From: Micavibrio sp.
GTDB taxonomy: Bacteria > Pseudomonadota > Alphaproteobacteria > Micavibrionales > Micavibrionaceae
NCBI GenBank assembly: GCA_027066695.1
Contig: JAMONE010000057.1
Location: 1 to 15,134 of the forward strand
Direction of reading: 5' to 3'
Length of the DNA: 15,134 nt
A program made the translations under genes and the position numbers. This document shows, piece by piece, positions 6,444 to 14,077 of this stretch; positions within the stretch are counted from its first letter, which is position 1; every line of letters begins with the position of its first letter. The notes beneath the pieces were generated by a model that saw nothing but the letters and a program-made list of their open reading frames with translations, ran no database searches and had not been told where the DNA came from.

Positions 6444-7544
6444 ATGATAAGCTTCACACTTCCAAAATGGTATGATCTGCACACACATTTCCGTCAAGGT
6501 GATGTGTTGCCTGCTTATATACAAGCTCACCTTGATATGGGATGTGCTGGCGCACTTGCTATGCCAAACACAAAGCCACCAACGGCCATAGTTTTTGATA
6601 AAGACAAAAGCGAGTATTGGAGCATTGAACGCTATATGCGCGATCTTAGAAATGCTGGTGGGAGTAAGTTCCAAGAGCTGGTAGTGCCGCTATATCTAAC
6701 GATAGATACCACTCCTGACATGATTATTGAGGGGGCGAAATCAGGTATTTTAAAGGCTTGCAAATATTACCCGCCCCACGGCACAACGGGCGCAGAATTT
6801 GGCGCACCTATTGATAAATATATTGAAAACGGTATTTTCACGGCAATGGAGGTGGCGGGCGTTATCTTATGTATTCACGGCGAAGAGCATGGGTTATCAC
6901 CTGATAAATATTTCGATCGAAGCACAAATGCGGAGGAAATATTCTACTCCACTCATATGCCGATAATCCGCGATAAATTCCCTAAGCTAAAAATAGTGTG
7001 CGAGCATATAACAACTAAAACAGCCGTGGATTTTGTATCCGAAAGCAGTGATAAAGTGGCAGCCACCGTAACGCCGCAGCATCTCATCTATACCATAGGT
7101 GATCTTATACAAGGGCTTAAATACCATTTATTTTGTTTACCTGTTTTAAAGCATTGTGAAGATCGCAACGCACTGCAAGCGGCAGTCACCGCGCCTGATA
7201 ACACCAAGTTTTTCGCAGGAACAGACAGCGCCCCGCACTCGATAAAGGCCACCAAATGCGGATGCGCGGCGGGATGCTTTACAGGCGGCATTGCACCGCA
7301 GCTCTATGCAATGAGCTTTGAGCTTGCGGGGGTGGATTTATCCGATCAAAAATCACAAGACATATTTAAGAATTTCCTATGCTTAAATGGTGCAAATTTT
7401 TATAACCTACCAATTCCGCAAGAAAATTTTACTTTGGTAAAACAAGCTAGCCCTCTTAAAGCTCTGAAAACCTCCAATGGTGAGGTTATGCCTTTGCCGC
7501 TTGGTCTTGGTATGGATATATTGCCATGGGCAATTCAGAATTAG
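6444..7544 (+). CDS. pyrC: Dihydroorotase, E. coli PyrC type
   Basis: 366 residues. Zinc amidohydrolase that interconverts carbamoyl-aspartate and dihydroorotate in pyrimidine synthesis. All metal ligands can be placed: His13 and His15 in DLHTHFR, the lysine expected to be carboxylated at Lys107 in ACKYYPP, His145 in CIHGEE, His188 in CEHITT and Asp261 in GTDSAPH. The 'MPNTKPP' and 'FCLPVLKHCEDRNAL' segments are those of the short E. coli-like class rather than the longer class I dihydroorotases. Starts 9 bases after folE, with AGGGG inside the folE end as the likely ribosome binding site. Its end overlaps the next gene by 19 bases. No pyrB or other pyrimidine gene is nearby. Confidence 0.95.
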   Translation: MISFTLPKWYDLHTHFRQGDVLPAYIQAHLDMGCAGALAMPNTKPPTAIVFDKDKSEYWSIERYMRDLRNAGGSKFQELVVPLYLTIDTTPDMIIEGAKSGILKACKYYPPHGTTGAEFGAPIDKYIENGIFTAMEVAGVILCIHGEEHGLSPDKYFDRSTNAEEIFYSTHMPIIRDKFPKLKIVCEHITTKTAVDFVSESSDKVAATVTPQHLIYTIGDLIQGLKYHLFCLPVLKHCEDRNALQAAVTAPDNTKFFAGTDSAPHSIKATKCGCAAGCFTGGIAPQLYAMSFELAGVDLSDQKSQDIFKNFLCLNGANFYNLPIPQENFTLVKQASPLKALKTSNGEVMPLPLGLGMDILPWAIQN

Positions 7545-8719
7545 ATCAGCTATTACTTCTTAAGGTGCAGTATTTCATAAAGGAAAATGCTGATGCAGAT
7601 GTGCGTCAGCTCGCACTTAAAAAGCCGCCAGATGCATCATGGAATTATGCATCTATAATGGATCAAATTAAAGTGCGTCAAAAAGCTAAAATCAAGTCAT
7701 TTGAGCTATACGAAACGAACGGTATTATATTCCCGCCAAGTAATGTTTTTGAGCAAGCATCATCTTCCGCTTGTGCTATCTATAAAGCAAATTTAGTAAC
7801 GGGCGTTTCGTTTGTTGATCTAACCGCTGGCGCGGGCATAGATGCCTATTATATATCCAAAAACTTTAAATCTGCTACATTGGTGGAGCGCGATAAAAAC
7901 AGTGCGGATTTGCTGAAGCATAACATGGCTATACTTGCAAAGAATACCAGCATTTACCACGGTGATGCGCTGGACTTTTTGAAAACAGCAAACAGCGTTG
8001 ATTTTATATTTATTGATCCGCAAAGACGCGAAAACAGCCGTAGGGGTATCTTTGATTTATCATCATGCTCGCCCGATGTAATTTCTTTGCTTTTGATGTT
8101 AAAAGATAAAACAAAAAAGCTGCTGATAAAAACTTCGCCTGTCCTTGATATTGAAAAAGCCATCACTGCATTAAAATATGTGACGCAGGTTCATGTGGTG
8201 CAGTGGCGCGGTGAGTGCAAAGAGGTTCTTTATTTACTGGATTTTGCATCTGTAATGAGCCTTGATGATATTATTATTAACGCCGTTAGTTTGGATGATG
8301 CTGGCGGCGTGCAGCAAAAATTCTCGTATAAATTTTCTGACGAGAAAATAGCGCAGCCAAAATATTCAATGCCACAAAAATATATTTTTGAACCCGCACC
8401 CGCATTTATGAAAGCGGGCGGCTTTAAATCCATGGCGGTGCAGCTTGATATTGATAAGATCAGTGTTAATGCTCACCTATATACAAAAAGCGCAATAGTA
8501 GAAAACTTCCCTGGTAAAATATATGAATTTATCGATATAAAACCCGCAAAGCCAAAGGGCTTGGGCATCAAAAAAGCAGACCTTACTTTACGTAATTTCC
8601 ACGGAACGGTTCATGATTTAAAGAGGAAATTAAAAATATCCGATGGTGGAGAGCATAGAATATTCGCAACCACATTATGCAACAAAGATAAAAAACTTAT
8701 CATTTGCAAGAAGATATAG
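7526..8719 (+). CDS. Class I SAM-dependent methyltransferase with THUMP-like C-terminal domain
   Basis: 397 residues. The Rossmann SAM-binding motif is 'VDLTAGAGID' (97-106), with the acidic ribose-binding residue in 'LVERD'. The catalytic-site motif, usually DPARR in this family, is DPQRR at 164-168. The C-terminal part has 'EPAPAFMKAGGF', 'NAHLYTKS...NFPGKIYE' and 'RNFHGTVHDLKRKLKISDGGEHRIFATT'. These match what I know of PG_1098-type proteins, with a ferredoxin-like domain and a THUMP-like RNA-binding domain, best known from Bacteroidota. RNA methylation is therefore likely, with unknown target. The ATG at 7526 lies inside pyrC, so translation is probably coupled. No pronounced ribosome binding site is visible. 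Confidence 0.85.
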   Translation: MGNSELDQLLLLKVQYFIKENADADVRQLALKKPPDASWNYASIMDQIKVRQKAKIKSFELYETNGIIFPPSNVFEQASSSACAIYKANLVTGVSFVDLTAGAGIDAYYISKNFKSATLVERDKNSADLLKHNMAILAKNTSIYHGDALDFLKTANSVDFIFIDPQRRENSRRGIFDLSSCSPDVISLLLMLKDKTKKLLIKTSPVLDIEKAITALKYVTQVHVVQWRGECKEVLYLLDFASVMSLDDIIINAVSLDDAGGVQQKFSYKFSDEKIAQPKYSMPQKYIFEPAPAFMKAGGFKSMAVQLDIDKISVNAHLYTKSAIVENFPGKIYEFIDIKPAKPKGLGIKKADLTLRNFHGTVHDLKRKLKISDGGEHRIFATTLCNKDKKLIICKKI

Positions 8720-8725
8720 ATTGCT

Positions 8726-8741
8726 TTTAATTATAATTAAA
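8726..8741. repeat. Perfect 16-bp AT palindrome
   Basis: TTTAATTATAATTAAA is perfectly self-complementary, lies just after the methyltransferase stop and about 120 bases before the GGDEF-EAL gene. It could be a regulator site or part of a transcript end; an AT-only palindrome can also arise by chance in this AT-rich DNA. In the rest of the 141-base gap I see only a lone TATAAT (8800-8805) without a matching -35 and a GGAGTTTT direct repeat (8812-8819, 8821-8828). Confidence 0.4.
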
Positions 8742-8860
8742 TCTGGATAATTCTTTAATTTATTACAAAATCTAAAGATCTTCTTAAGCATTAAAGATAT
8801 ATAATATAGTTGGAGTTTTGGGAGTTTTTTTGAAATTAATTATTTGATGAGTGTGTAGGG

Positions 8861-11032
8861 ATGAATTCCTTGATAAAAACTAACATAGATAAATCTGGGG
8901 TTAGGCAAGATAAAGATGGTAAATCTGCGTCTGTTTTCCGCTCTATATTTACGTCTTCTCCAACACAAATGTGGAGCAGTAAGATAAGCTGGCGCATCGC
9001 GCTGGCGGCTTTTATAACAATATTGCTTGTGCAAACTTTAGTATTAAATCTTGGGGGAATTGAAAATTATCGCCAAGACCAGCTTTCCGCCTTAAAAGAG
9101 CAAGCTAGAGGCGCGATTGCTTCAATCATCGATACAAGTAGGCGGGATACAAAACATTCTCCGTTTGATGATAAACATGTGGCAAGATTGCTTCAAACGA
9201 CTAATGTTACTGGGCTTTCAGTATATTCATACCAATATAGATTTATAAAAAACTATGGTAGCTACCCGCATCTTGCTGTTAAAGCAGGAGAAATTAATTC
9301 AACATATCGAAGTGATGATGGGGCAGTTTATGAAGTTATTTTAAAAGGTGCAGATATTCAAAGTACATTCATAATTGTGGTACAAATGAATTCATCTGCA
9401 ATAGAGAGCAATATTAGAGCATATATTTTTGAGAGCATAAAAATACTCATAATATTATCACTGCTTGTAACTACTGTGCTAATGATTGCGCTTGGTAAGT
9501 GGTTGTTAGAGCCTATTTTATTTATGCATGCTGGCCTTATAGCTGCATTTAAAAATCCTGAAGAACCATCCATTACAAAGTCTCCTTATAACCCGTCAGA
9601 TGAAATTGGCGCAGCCATTTTATTATCGCAAAAGCTCATAATGCAAAATGCAGAAAATATAAACCATCTTAAAAGTACGGCAGAGGATAAAATCCATAAG
9701 CTTGCATATTATGATAGCTTAACGGGCTTGCCAAACCGTGCTTTATTTATAAAAAATCTAGGGGATTGCTCTCATGCAGGTGATAACGAAACTGTAGAGC
9801 GTTTTGCCATTGTGACATTGGATTTGGATCACTTTAAGGATATAAATGATTCCATGGGGCATAATGTTGGTGATGCTATTTTACGCGCCGTTGGTAAAAG
9901 GCTGCGCTCTTCATTGCCTGATTCTGCAATGGTTTCCAGAACTGGTGAGGATGAATATGCGATTATGATGCCTCTATCGGGCAATAATTTAAATGCTCTT
10001 GATATTGCAGAGCGCGCTTTAGGGGTAATTCGCGCTGAGCCATTTAAGGTATTTAACGAGGAATTCCAAGTCCGCGCATCTGTTGGTGTGTCAACATTCC
10101 CAGATGATAGCGCAGAGCCTGATACGGTGTTGAAAAATGCAGATATTGCGCTTAATCGTGCAAAAGAAGAAGGCCGCGATACCATAAAAGAATATTCCGA
10201 AGATTTTGACCGCGCCGTGCAAGAGCGTTTTCAAATGCTTCGTGATTTACGTGATGCGCTTGAGCATGAGCAGCTAGAGCTTTATTTCCAACCGCAGCTT
10301 TGCCTTAAAACTGGTGCAATTATTGGCGCAGAAGCATTGCTTCGTTGGTGGAAGCCAGATAACAGCAAAAATGGCGGTCAGTTTATCTCTCCTGCTGATT
10401 TCATTCCTGTTGCCGAGCAATCAGGGCTAATCGTTCCTATCGGAAAATGGGTGATGGAAAAAGCATGCCGCACCGCGCAATATTGCAAAGAAGAGCACGG
10501 CATTGATATTCGCTTTGCGATCAATGTGTCGGGTAATCAATTTGTGCATGGTGACATATGCAAAGACCTTGCAAATATACTCGAAGAAACAAAACTCAAC
10601 CCCCATATGGTAGAGCTTGAAGTTACCGAAAGTGTGTTTATGGATGATATTGAACATACTGTTTATATATTAAGCAATCTACATGCACTGGGCGTGGAGC
10701 TTGCGATTGATGATTTCGGCACTGGGTATTCATCCCTATCATATTTAAGTCAATTCCCGATTGATCGTTTGAAAATTGATCAATCCTTTATCAGAAATGC
10801 GCTAAATGATAATGAGAATGCCTCGATTGCCAAAACAATTATCAGCCTAGGCCATTCACTTAATCTGAAAGTTATTGCCGAGGGTGTGGAAACAAAAGAG
10901 CATGAGCAATTCCTGCTAGATCATGATTGCGACGAAGTCCAAGGATTCCGCTATTCCCGCCCTGTTCCAGTCAATGAGTTTATTGAATTTGTTCGTGATT
11001 ATAACGGTGATTTAAGCAGCTTTGAATCATAA
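8861..11032 (+). CDS. Membrane GGDEF-EAL protein, probable c-di-GMP phosphodiesterase
   Basis: 723 residues. Order: polar N-terminus, TM1 (~45-65), an extracytoplasmic sensor region (~70-190), TM2 (~193-212), a HAMP-like linker ending near 'SDEIG', a GGDEF domain (~285-440) and an EAL domain (~460-710). The GGDEF signature is GEDEY (362-366), so its second position is not glycine, and the inhibitory RxxD site is absent (PDSA instead). The EAL domain keeps its key residues: Glu491 in AEALLRW, 'NVSGNQF', 'EVTES', Asp617-Asp618 in DDFGTGYSS, the 'LKIDQSF' lysine, 'AEGVET' and the Gln of EVQGFRYSRP. The likely net activity is c-di-GMP breakdown, with GGDEF as GTP sensor or weak cyclase. The AGGG before ATG is very close; the true start could differ slightly. 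Confidence 0.93.
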   Translation: MNSLIKTNIDKSGVRQDKDGKSASVFRSIFTSSPTQMWSSKISWRIALAAFITILLVQTLVLNLGGIENYRQDQLSALKEQARGAIASIIDTSRRDTKHSPFDDKHVARLLQTTNVTGLSVYSYQYRFIKNYGSYPHLAVKAGEINSTYRSDDGAVYEVILKGADIQSTFIIVVQMNSSAIESNIRAYIFESIKILIILSLLVTTVLMIALGKWLLEPILFMHAGLIAAFKNPEEPSITKSPYNPSDEIGAAILLSQKLIMQNAENINHLKSTAEDKIHKLAYYDSLTGLPNRALFIKNLGDCSHAGDNETVERFAIVTLDLDHFKDINDSMGHNVGDAILRAVGKRLRSSLPDSAMVSRTGEDEYAIMMPLSGNNLNALDIAERALGVIRAEPFKVFNEEFQVRASVGVSTFPDDSAEPDTVLKNADIALNRAKEEGRDTIKEYSEDFDRAVQERFQMLRDLRDALEHEQLELYFQPQLCLKTGAIIGAEALLRWWKPDNSKNGGQFISPADFIPVAEQSGLIVPIGKWVMEKACRTAQYCKEEHGIDIRFAINVSGNQFVHGDICKDLANILEETKLNPHMVELEVTESVFMDDIEHTVYILSNLHALGVELAIDDFGTGYSSLSYLSQFPIDRLKIDQSFIRNALNDNENASIAKTIISLGHSLNLKVIAEGVETKEHEQFLLDHDCDEVQGFRYSRPVPVNEFIEFVRDYNGDLSSFES

Positions 11033-11072
11033 AGCATTTGCTCTTCATCATATATAAGTGTAATCAAAAGCT

Positions 11073-12413
11073 ATGAAATCAGATATATATTTAAACAGCT
11101 TAGCCTCCAAAAAATGCAGTGCCTTAAACGGATCGGCGCGTATTCCAGGTGATAAATCCATCTCGCATCGCTCTATCATGTTTGGCTCTTTGGCGATTGG
11201 CGAGACAATCATTAGTGGCTTGCTAGAGGGTGAAGATGTCCTCCATACAGCCGAAGCTATGCGCGCAATGGGCGCGAAAATCTATAACAGCGATGACGGC
11301 CTATGGCATATTTACGGCGTTGGTATTGGTGGATTGCAAGAGCCTAGCCAAGTGCTTGAAATGGGCAATAGCGGCACTTCAACGCGTTTGCTTATGGGGC
11401 TTGTTGGCGGGCATAATATTACGGCTACTTTTGCGGGGGATGCATCCCTTACAAAACGTCCAATGGGCAGGGTTATCAAGCCATTAGAGATGATGGGAGC
11501 AACCTTCTTATCGCGCTCAAACGGGCGTTTGCCATTAACGGTTAAGGGTGCGGAAAACACTCTGCCAATCGAATATAAGCTGCCCGTAGCCTCGGCGCAG
11601 GTGAAATCAGCGATAATGCTTGCAGGGTTAAATGCCGCTGGTCGCACTACAATTATCGAAGATCACCCAACGCGCGATCACAGCGAAAATATGCTTAGAG
11701 CTTTCGGCGTTGACGTGGAAGTAGAAGAGCTGGAAGGCGGTGCGCGCGCTATCCATATCCAAGGCCAGCAAGAGCTTAAGGGCTGCGCTATTGATGTGCC
11801 AAGCGATCCAAGCTCGGCGGCGTTTGCTGTTGTTGCTGCGCTTATTGTCAATGGCTCGGAAGTAACCTTGAACAATGTTTGTATCAATGAAACCCGTATC
11901 GGGCTTTATACGACATTGATTGAAATGGGCGCGGATATCGAATTCAAAAATAAACGCATACAAGGCGGAGAGCCAGTTGCAGATATTCATGTTAAAGGTG
12001 CAGGATCATTAAAAGGCATAGAAGTCCCGCAAAGCCGCGTCCCTTCTATGATTGATGAGTTCCCTATATTGGCTGTGGCCGCCGCTTGTGCGAGTGGCAC
12101 TACCAAAATGAGCGGCCTTAAAGAATTAAGAGTAAAGGAAAGTGATCGTCTGCTTATGATGTATGAAGGCCTGAAAGCCTGCGGAATTTCTTTAAATATG
12201 GGTGAAGACAGCCTGACTATAAATAGTAATGGTGGCGGATGTATGGGCGGCGCATGCGTAGAAACCGCGCTTGATCACCGCATAGCCATGAGCTTTTTGG
12301 TGCTTGGATGCGTATCGAAAGAACCTATTGAAATTGATGATGGTGAGCCAATAAAAACTAGCTTCCCGAATTTCATTGAACTTATGAATGATTTGGGCGC
12401 GGATATCGGTTAA
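11073..12413 (+). CDS. aroA: EPSP synthase (3-phosphoshikimate 1-carboxyvinyltransferase), class II
   Basis: 446 residues. Transfers enolpyruvyl from PEP to shikimate-3-phosphate, the sixth step to chorismate. Class II signatures are present: PGDKS (25-29), SAQVKS (174-179), RDHSE (201-205) and NETR (272-275). The active-site loop is GNSGTSTR with Gly101 at the position where the CP4 enzyme has the alanine tied to glyphosate insensitivity, so class alone should not be read as resistance here. The substrate-binding 'PSDPSSAAF' and C-terminal 'ALDHRIAMSF' segments are intact. It starts 40 bases after the GGDEF-EAL gene with a weak ribosome binding site. The usual alphaproteobacterial partner cmk does not follow; instead there is a parS site and a tRNA. 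Confidence 0.97.
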   Translation: MKSDIYLNSLASKKCSALNGSARIPGDKSISHRSIMFGSLAIGETIISGLLEGEDVLHTAEAMRAMGAKIYNSDDGLWHIYGVGIGGLQEPSQVLEMGNSGTSTRLLMGLVGGHNITATFAGDASLTKRPMGRVIKPLEMMGATFLSRSNGRLPLTVKGAENTLPIEYKLPVASAQVKSAIMLAGLNAAGRTTIIEDHPTRDHSENMLRAFGVDVEVEELEGGARAIHIQGQQELKGCAIDVPSDPSSAAFAVVAALIVNGSEVTLNNVCINETRIGLYTTLIEMGADIEFKNKRIQGGEPVADIHVKGAGSLKGIEVPQSRVPSMIDEFPILAVAAACASGTTKMSGLKELRVKESDRLLMMYEGLKACGISLNMGEDSLTINSNGGGCMGGACVETALDHRIAMSFLVLGCVSKEPIEIDDGEPIKTSFPNFIELMNDLGADIG

Positions 12414-12424
12414 TGTTCACGATA

Positions 12425-12440
12425 TGTTTCACGTGAAACA
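12425..12440. promoter_or_regulatory. parS: parS chromosome partition site (ParB binding)
   Basis: TGTTTCACGTGAAACA is a perfect 16-bp palindrome identical to the canonical bacterial parS sequence (GTTNCACGTGNAAC core). ParB-CTP clamps load here, spread and work with ParA and SMC to segregate the origin region. It sits 11 bases after the aroA stop. ParA and ParB genes are not in the window. Chance occurrence of this exact 16-mer is very unlikely. Confidence 0.88.
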
Positions 12441-12520
12441 TTGTTATTGACCATGGAAGCGAGCGTGTCATTTCAGCCACAGGCTATAAGATCATTGGGT
12501 GATGGGAAAATAAATAAATA

Positions 12521-12543
12521 TTTTTTGCTTTTTTTGCAAAAAA
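12521..12543. repeat. AT-rich hairpin between parS and tRNA-Glu
   Basis: TTTTTTGC (12521-12528) and GCAAAAAA (12536-12543) form an 8-bp stem with a T7 loop. It might act as a weak terminator for aroA, though the GC part is only two base pairs. The remaining bases between 12441 and 12547 show no gene I can support. Confidence 0.35.
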
Positions 12544-12547
12544 GAGC

Positions 12548-12577
12548 TTGATTTATATGTACAGAAAAGACTATAAA
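12548..12577 (+). promoter_or_regulatory. Promoter of tRNA-Glu
   Basis: TTGATT (12548-12553), 18-base spacer, TATAAA (12572-12577), then a GC-containing discriminator about 28 bases before the mature tRNA 5' end. Spacing and match are good for a stable-RNA promoter. Confidence 0.55.
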
Positions 12578-12605
12578 ACCTCACGCCTTTTGCGGCATCG
12601 CATAT

Positions 12606-12681
12606 GTCCCGTTCGTCTAGAGGCCTAGGACACCGCCCTTTCACGGCGGCAACACGGGTTCGAATCCCGTACGGGATACCA
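12606..12681 (+). tRNA. tRNA-Glu (anticodon UUC), CCA encoded
   Basis: 76 bases fold as a full cloverleaf. The acceptor stem is GTCCCGT with ACGGGAT (7 pairs, the first a G-U wobble), followed by discriminator A and an encoded CCA. The D arm holds GTCTAGAGGCCTAGGAC. The anticodon stem CCGCC/GGCGG closes the loop CTTTCAC, with anticodon TTC at 12640-12642. The T arm is ACGGG-TTCGAAT-CCCGT. Its 3' half is the likely attachment site of the neighbouring integrase. Confidence 0.97.
12654..12681 (+). other. attL: Probable attL: 3' end of tRNA-Glu
   Basis: P4-type integrases usually insert at tRNA 3' ends, leaving a copy of the last 15-25 bases at the far end of the element. This segment, the T arm and acceptor end, is the expected crossover and lies 163 bp before the integrase start. 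The partner copy is outside the window, so the site is inferred. Confidence 0.5.
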
Positions 12682-12699
12682 ATTATTTGTACACAGAAG

Positions 12700-12745
12700 T
12701 CCAATACACTCCAAAAACAGTCCTGTAAGGGGCTTTTTTATTGGA
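12700..12745 (+). terminator. Possible terminator after tRNA-Glu
   Basis: TCCAATA (12700-12706) pairs with TATTGGA (12739-12745). A GGGGC followed by six T (12729-12739) lies within the loop side. The T-run suggests transcription ends here, but the hairpin is long-looped, so support is modest. Confidence 0.3.
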
Positions 12746-12783
12746 TATTCATCTTATGTTGTCCATTTGATCTCATTCACATC

Positions 12784-12845
12784 CTAGAAAATTTGTAGTA
12801 CCGTTTGTGGTATCTAGAAAAATACTAACTGGGAGGTACCACAAA
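12784..12845 (+). promoter_or_regulatory. Repeat-rich control region of the integrase
   Basis: Direct repeats TTTGTAGTA (12792-12800) and TTTGTGGTA (12804-12812) are bracketed by two copies of CTAGAAAA (12784-12791, 12814-12821). The second repeat is the exact inverse of TACCACAAA (12837-12845), which runs into the integrase ATG. The GGGAGG ribosome binding site (12831-12836) lies in the loop between them. Such repeats could be integrase or excisionase binding sites, or an RNA fold that limits integrase translation. Confidence 0.45.
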
Positions 12846-14077
12846 TGAAGCTTACAGACATCAAATGTAAAAATGCGAAGCCATTGGATGCACCGTCAAA
12901 TTCACCAAGGAAATTAGCCGATGGGGGTGGTCTTTATCTATGGGTTATGCCCAATGGTAAGAAATATTGGCGACATCGTTATAAGGATATACGCGGTAAG
13001 TACCGAGAACTTGCAATTGGTGTATATCCCGAAATATCCCTACTGGATGCACGAGAAGCTACAAGAAAAGCTCGGGCAATGCTTAGAGACGGCGTTGATC
13101 CTAACAGACAAAAGAAAGATATCAAGATCCAAAGGCAACAAGAAGCAGGCAATACCTTTGAGCTTATTGCGCGTGAATGGCATACACATAAAAAATCTGA
13201 GTGGACAGAAGAACATGCTAAAAGGATCCTTGATAGGCTCGAGAAAGATGTCTTTCCTGTTATTGGTTGCCGCCCTATCAAGGAGGTAACGCATACTCAT
13301 TTGCTGGATCTAGCTAAAAAGGTTCAAGAGCGAGGAGCAAATGAATTAGCAAAACGTATCATACAACTGAGTGTTCATATCTTTCAGTTTGCAGTAATCA
13401 CCGAAAGAGCTGATAAAAACATAGCTATCGACCTAAAAGGTTTAATTAAGCCTAAACCTACAAAACACTTTGCATCGATTGAGGCAAAGGACTTACCTGA
13501 TTTTTTAAGGGCTTTACGTTCAAACCAAGCCCGTCTATTCCGCCAAACACAATTGGCTGTTGAATTGCTTATGCTAACCTTTGTGCGTACCAATGAGCTT
13601 ATAAAAGCCGAATGGGATGAATTCGATTTTGAAGAGAAGCAATGGATCATTCCAGCAAAGCGTATGAAAATGAACCGCGATCATATAGTACCATTGAGTG
13701 ATCAGACAATTTTTATCCTTAATGAGCTTAAGGAATTGCATAAGCACCCGACATTTGTTTTCCCGAGCCAGATTAATCGCAACAATCATATGAGCAATAA
13801 CACGATTCTGATGGCGTTAAAACGCATGGGGTATCAGGGTAAGATGACTGGGCATGGCTTTCGCGCTCTTGCGATGAGCACGATTATGGAACGTCTAGGG
13901 TATCGTCATGAAGTTCCGGATTTACAGCTTGCACATGCCAAGAAGGGAGATGTAGCCCGAGCCTATGATCGAGCACAGTTTATGGACGAACGCATAGTGA
14001 TGATGCAGGAATGGGCGGATTATCTGGACGCTATTTATAAGACTGGCGAAGTTGTTCCGTTTAGGAGGATTGGTTGA
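12845..14077 (+). CDS. int: P4-type tyrosine recombinase/integrase
   Basis: 410 residues, full length. Catalyses site-specific integration and excision of an island, here most likely at tRNA-Glu. The N-terminal DUF4102 arm-binding domain (about 1-95) has 'LADGGGLYLWV.PNGKKYWRHRY' and 'LAIGVYPEISLLDAR'. The core-binding helical domain follows (~105-200), then the catalytic domain. The active site is complete: Arg248 in RTNELIKAEW, His337 and Arg340 in HGFR, His364 in LAHA and nucleophile Tyr374 in AYDRAQF. The start has GGGAGG 8 bases before the ATG. The next gene starts on its stop codon. Confidence 0.96.
   Translation: MKLTDIKCKNAKPLDAPSNSPRKLADGGGLYLWVMPNGKKYWRHRYKDIRGKYRELAIGVYPEISLLDAREATRKARAMLRDGVDPNRQKKDIKIQRQQEAGNTFELIAREWHTHKKSEWTEEHAKRILDRLEKDVFPVIGCRPIKEVTHTHLLDLAKKVQERGANELAKRIIQLSVHIFQFAVITERADKNIAIDLKGLIKPKPTKHFASIEAKDLPDFLRALRSNQARLFRQTQLAVELLMLTFVRTNELIKAEWDEFDFEEKQWIIPAKRMKMNRDHIVPLSDQTIFILNELKELHKHPTFVFPSQINRNNHMSNNTILMALKRMGYQGKMTGHGFRALAMSTIMERLGYRHEVPDLQLAHAKKGDVARAYDRAQFMDERIVMMQEWADYLDAIYKTGEVVPFRRIG

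Noticed and set aside
12452..12550. Short frame between parS and tRNA-Glu (about 32 codons)
   Set aside because: No ribosome binding site, low-complexity Lys/Phe/Leu composition and no recognisable start of cmk.
12492..12798. Open frames on both strands across the tRNA (peptides with GIRTRVAAVKGRCPRPLDERD-like runs)
   Set aside because: They are translations of the tRNA-Glu gene, a common false prediction.
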